Positions 63,901 through 64,000 of a DNA stretch of 64,000 nt are shown here, piece by piece. Both the position numbers and the translations under genes were made by a program. Origin of the DNA: Halobacillus aidingensis (lineage in GTDB: Bacteria; Bacillota; Bacilli; Bacillales; Halobacillaceae); contig NZ_FNIZ01000010.1 in NCBI RefSeq assembly GCF_900104185.1, positions 61,024-125,023 on the forward strand, read 5' to 3'. Below the pieces are notes generated by a model. The model was not told the DNA's origin. It searched no databases and was given only the letters and a program-made list of their open reading frames with translations. Numbering within the stretch: the stretch's first letter is position 1; each line of letters starts with the position of its first letter.

Positions 63901-64000
63901 CTTTCACGTTGTGAATGCCAGCTGTGGAGGGGGGATATTATCCACTTCCCTCAATCATACAAGCTGATTTTTCCAGAAGTGGTTTCGAGAATCTTCCATG

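Overview
The window reads as chromosome of a low-GC, endospore-forming Firmicute of the family Bacillaceae. Nearly all genes are on the minus strand, and their order follows the Bacillus subtilis chromosome: radC-maf-spoIIB-[comC slot]-folC-valS-spoVID-hemLBDCXA-engB-lonA-clpX-tig-ysoA, then ysnB-rdgB-rph-gerM-racE-ysmB-gerE-sdhBAC-yslB-uvrC-trxA-etfAB-fadB-fadR-lcfA. Sporulation genes (spoIIB, spoVID, gerM, gerE, sda) show a spore former. Many surface or soluble proteins are rich in Asp and Glu (GerM, SpoVID, trigger factor, the PilO tail), which suggests a moderately halophilic genus such as Halobacillus. That genus-level guess is inference.

Region 1 (1-17,900): radC (cut by the left edge) and maf, then a long type IV pilus operon in the place where B. 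subtilis has only comC and spoIIB. Reading in the direction of transcription from a promoter near 16,100: three prepilin-like minor subunits (PilV-, PilW- and PilX/GspK-like), an acidic membrane protein, a PRC-barrel protein, a divergent VanW-like protein, PilB, PilT, PilC, the major pilin, prepilin peptidase, PilM, PilN, PilO and finally SpoIIB. A membrane GAF-GGDEF diguanylate cyclase lies directly upstream, and PilB has an MshEN-type N-terminus, so c-di-GMP control of pilus extension is a reasonable hypothesis.

Region 2 (17,900-31,200): folC and valS (with a T-box leader), a small plus-strand membrane gene, spoVID, and the haem operon hemA-hemX-hemC-hemD-hemB-hemL. A plus-strand membrane protein and two head-to-head dispersed structured repeats follow.

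Region 3 (31,200-41,000): a polar amino acid ABC transporter with an internal terminator after the binding-protein gene, then proteostasis genes engB, lonA, clpX, tig and a TPR gene.

Region 4 (41,000-43,100): an island of small genes: an Sda-like sporulation checkpoint gene with a DnaA-box-like site, two small membrane proteins, a DCC-family oxidoreductase, and tRNA-Arg and tRNA-Gly.

Region 5 (43,100-52,100): ysnB, rdgB, rph, gerM, racE, a MarR regulator and gerE, then a comP-comA two-component pair without comQ or comX, and about 700 bp of repeat-rich non-coding DNA.

Region 6 (52,100-64,000): sdhCAB, yslB, uvrC, trxA, and the fatty-acid degradation genes etfA, etfB, fadB, fadR and lcfA with a clear FadR-type operator. 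Another copy of the dispersed repeat ends the window.

The two points that most deserve follow-up are the complete Gram-positive type IV pilus locus with its unusual accessory genes, and the dispersed repeat family whose pairing arms change in a compensatory way between copies.
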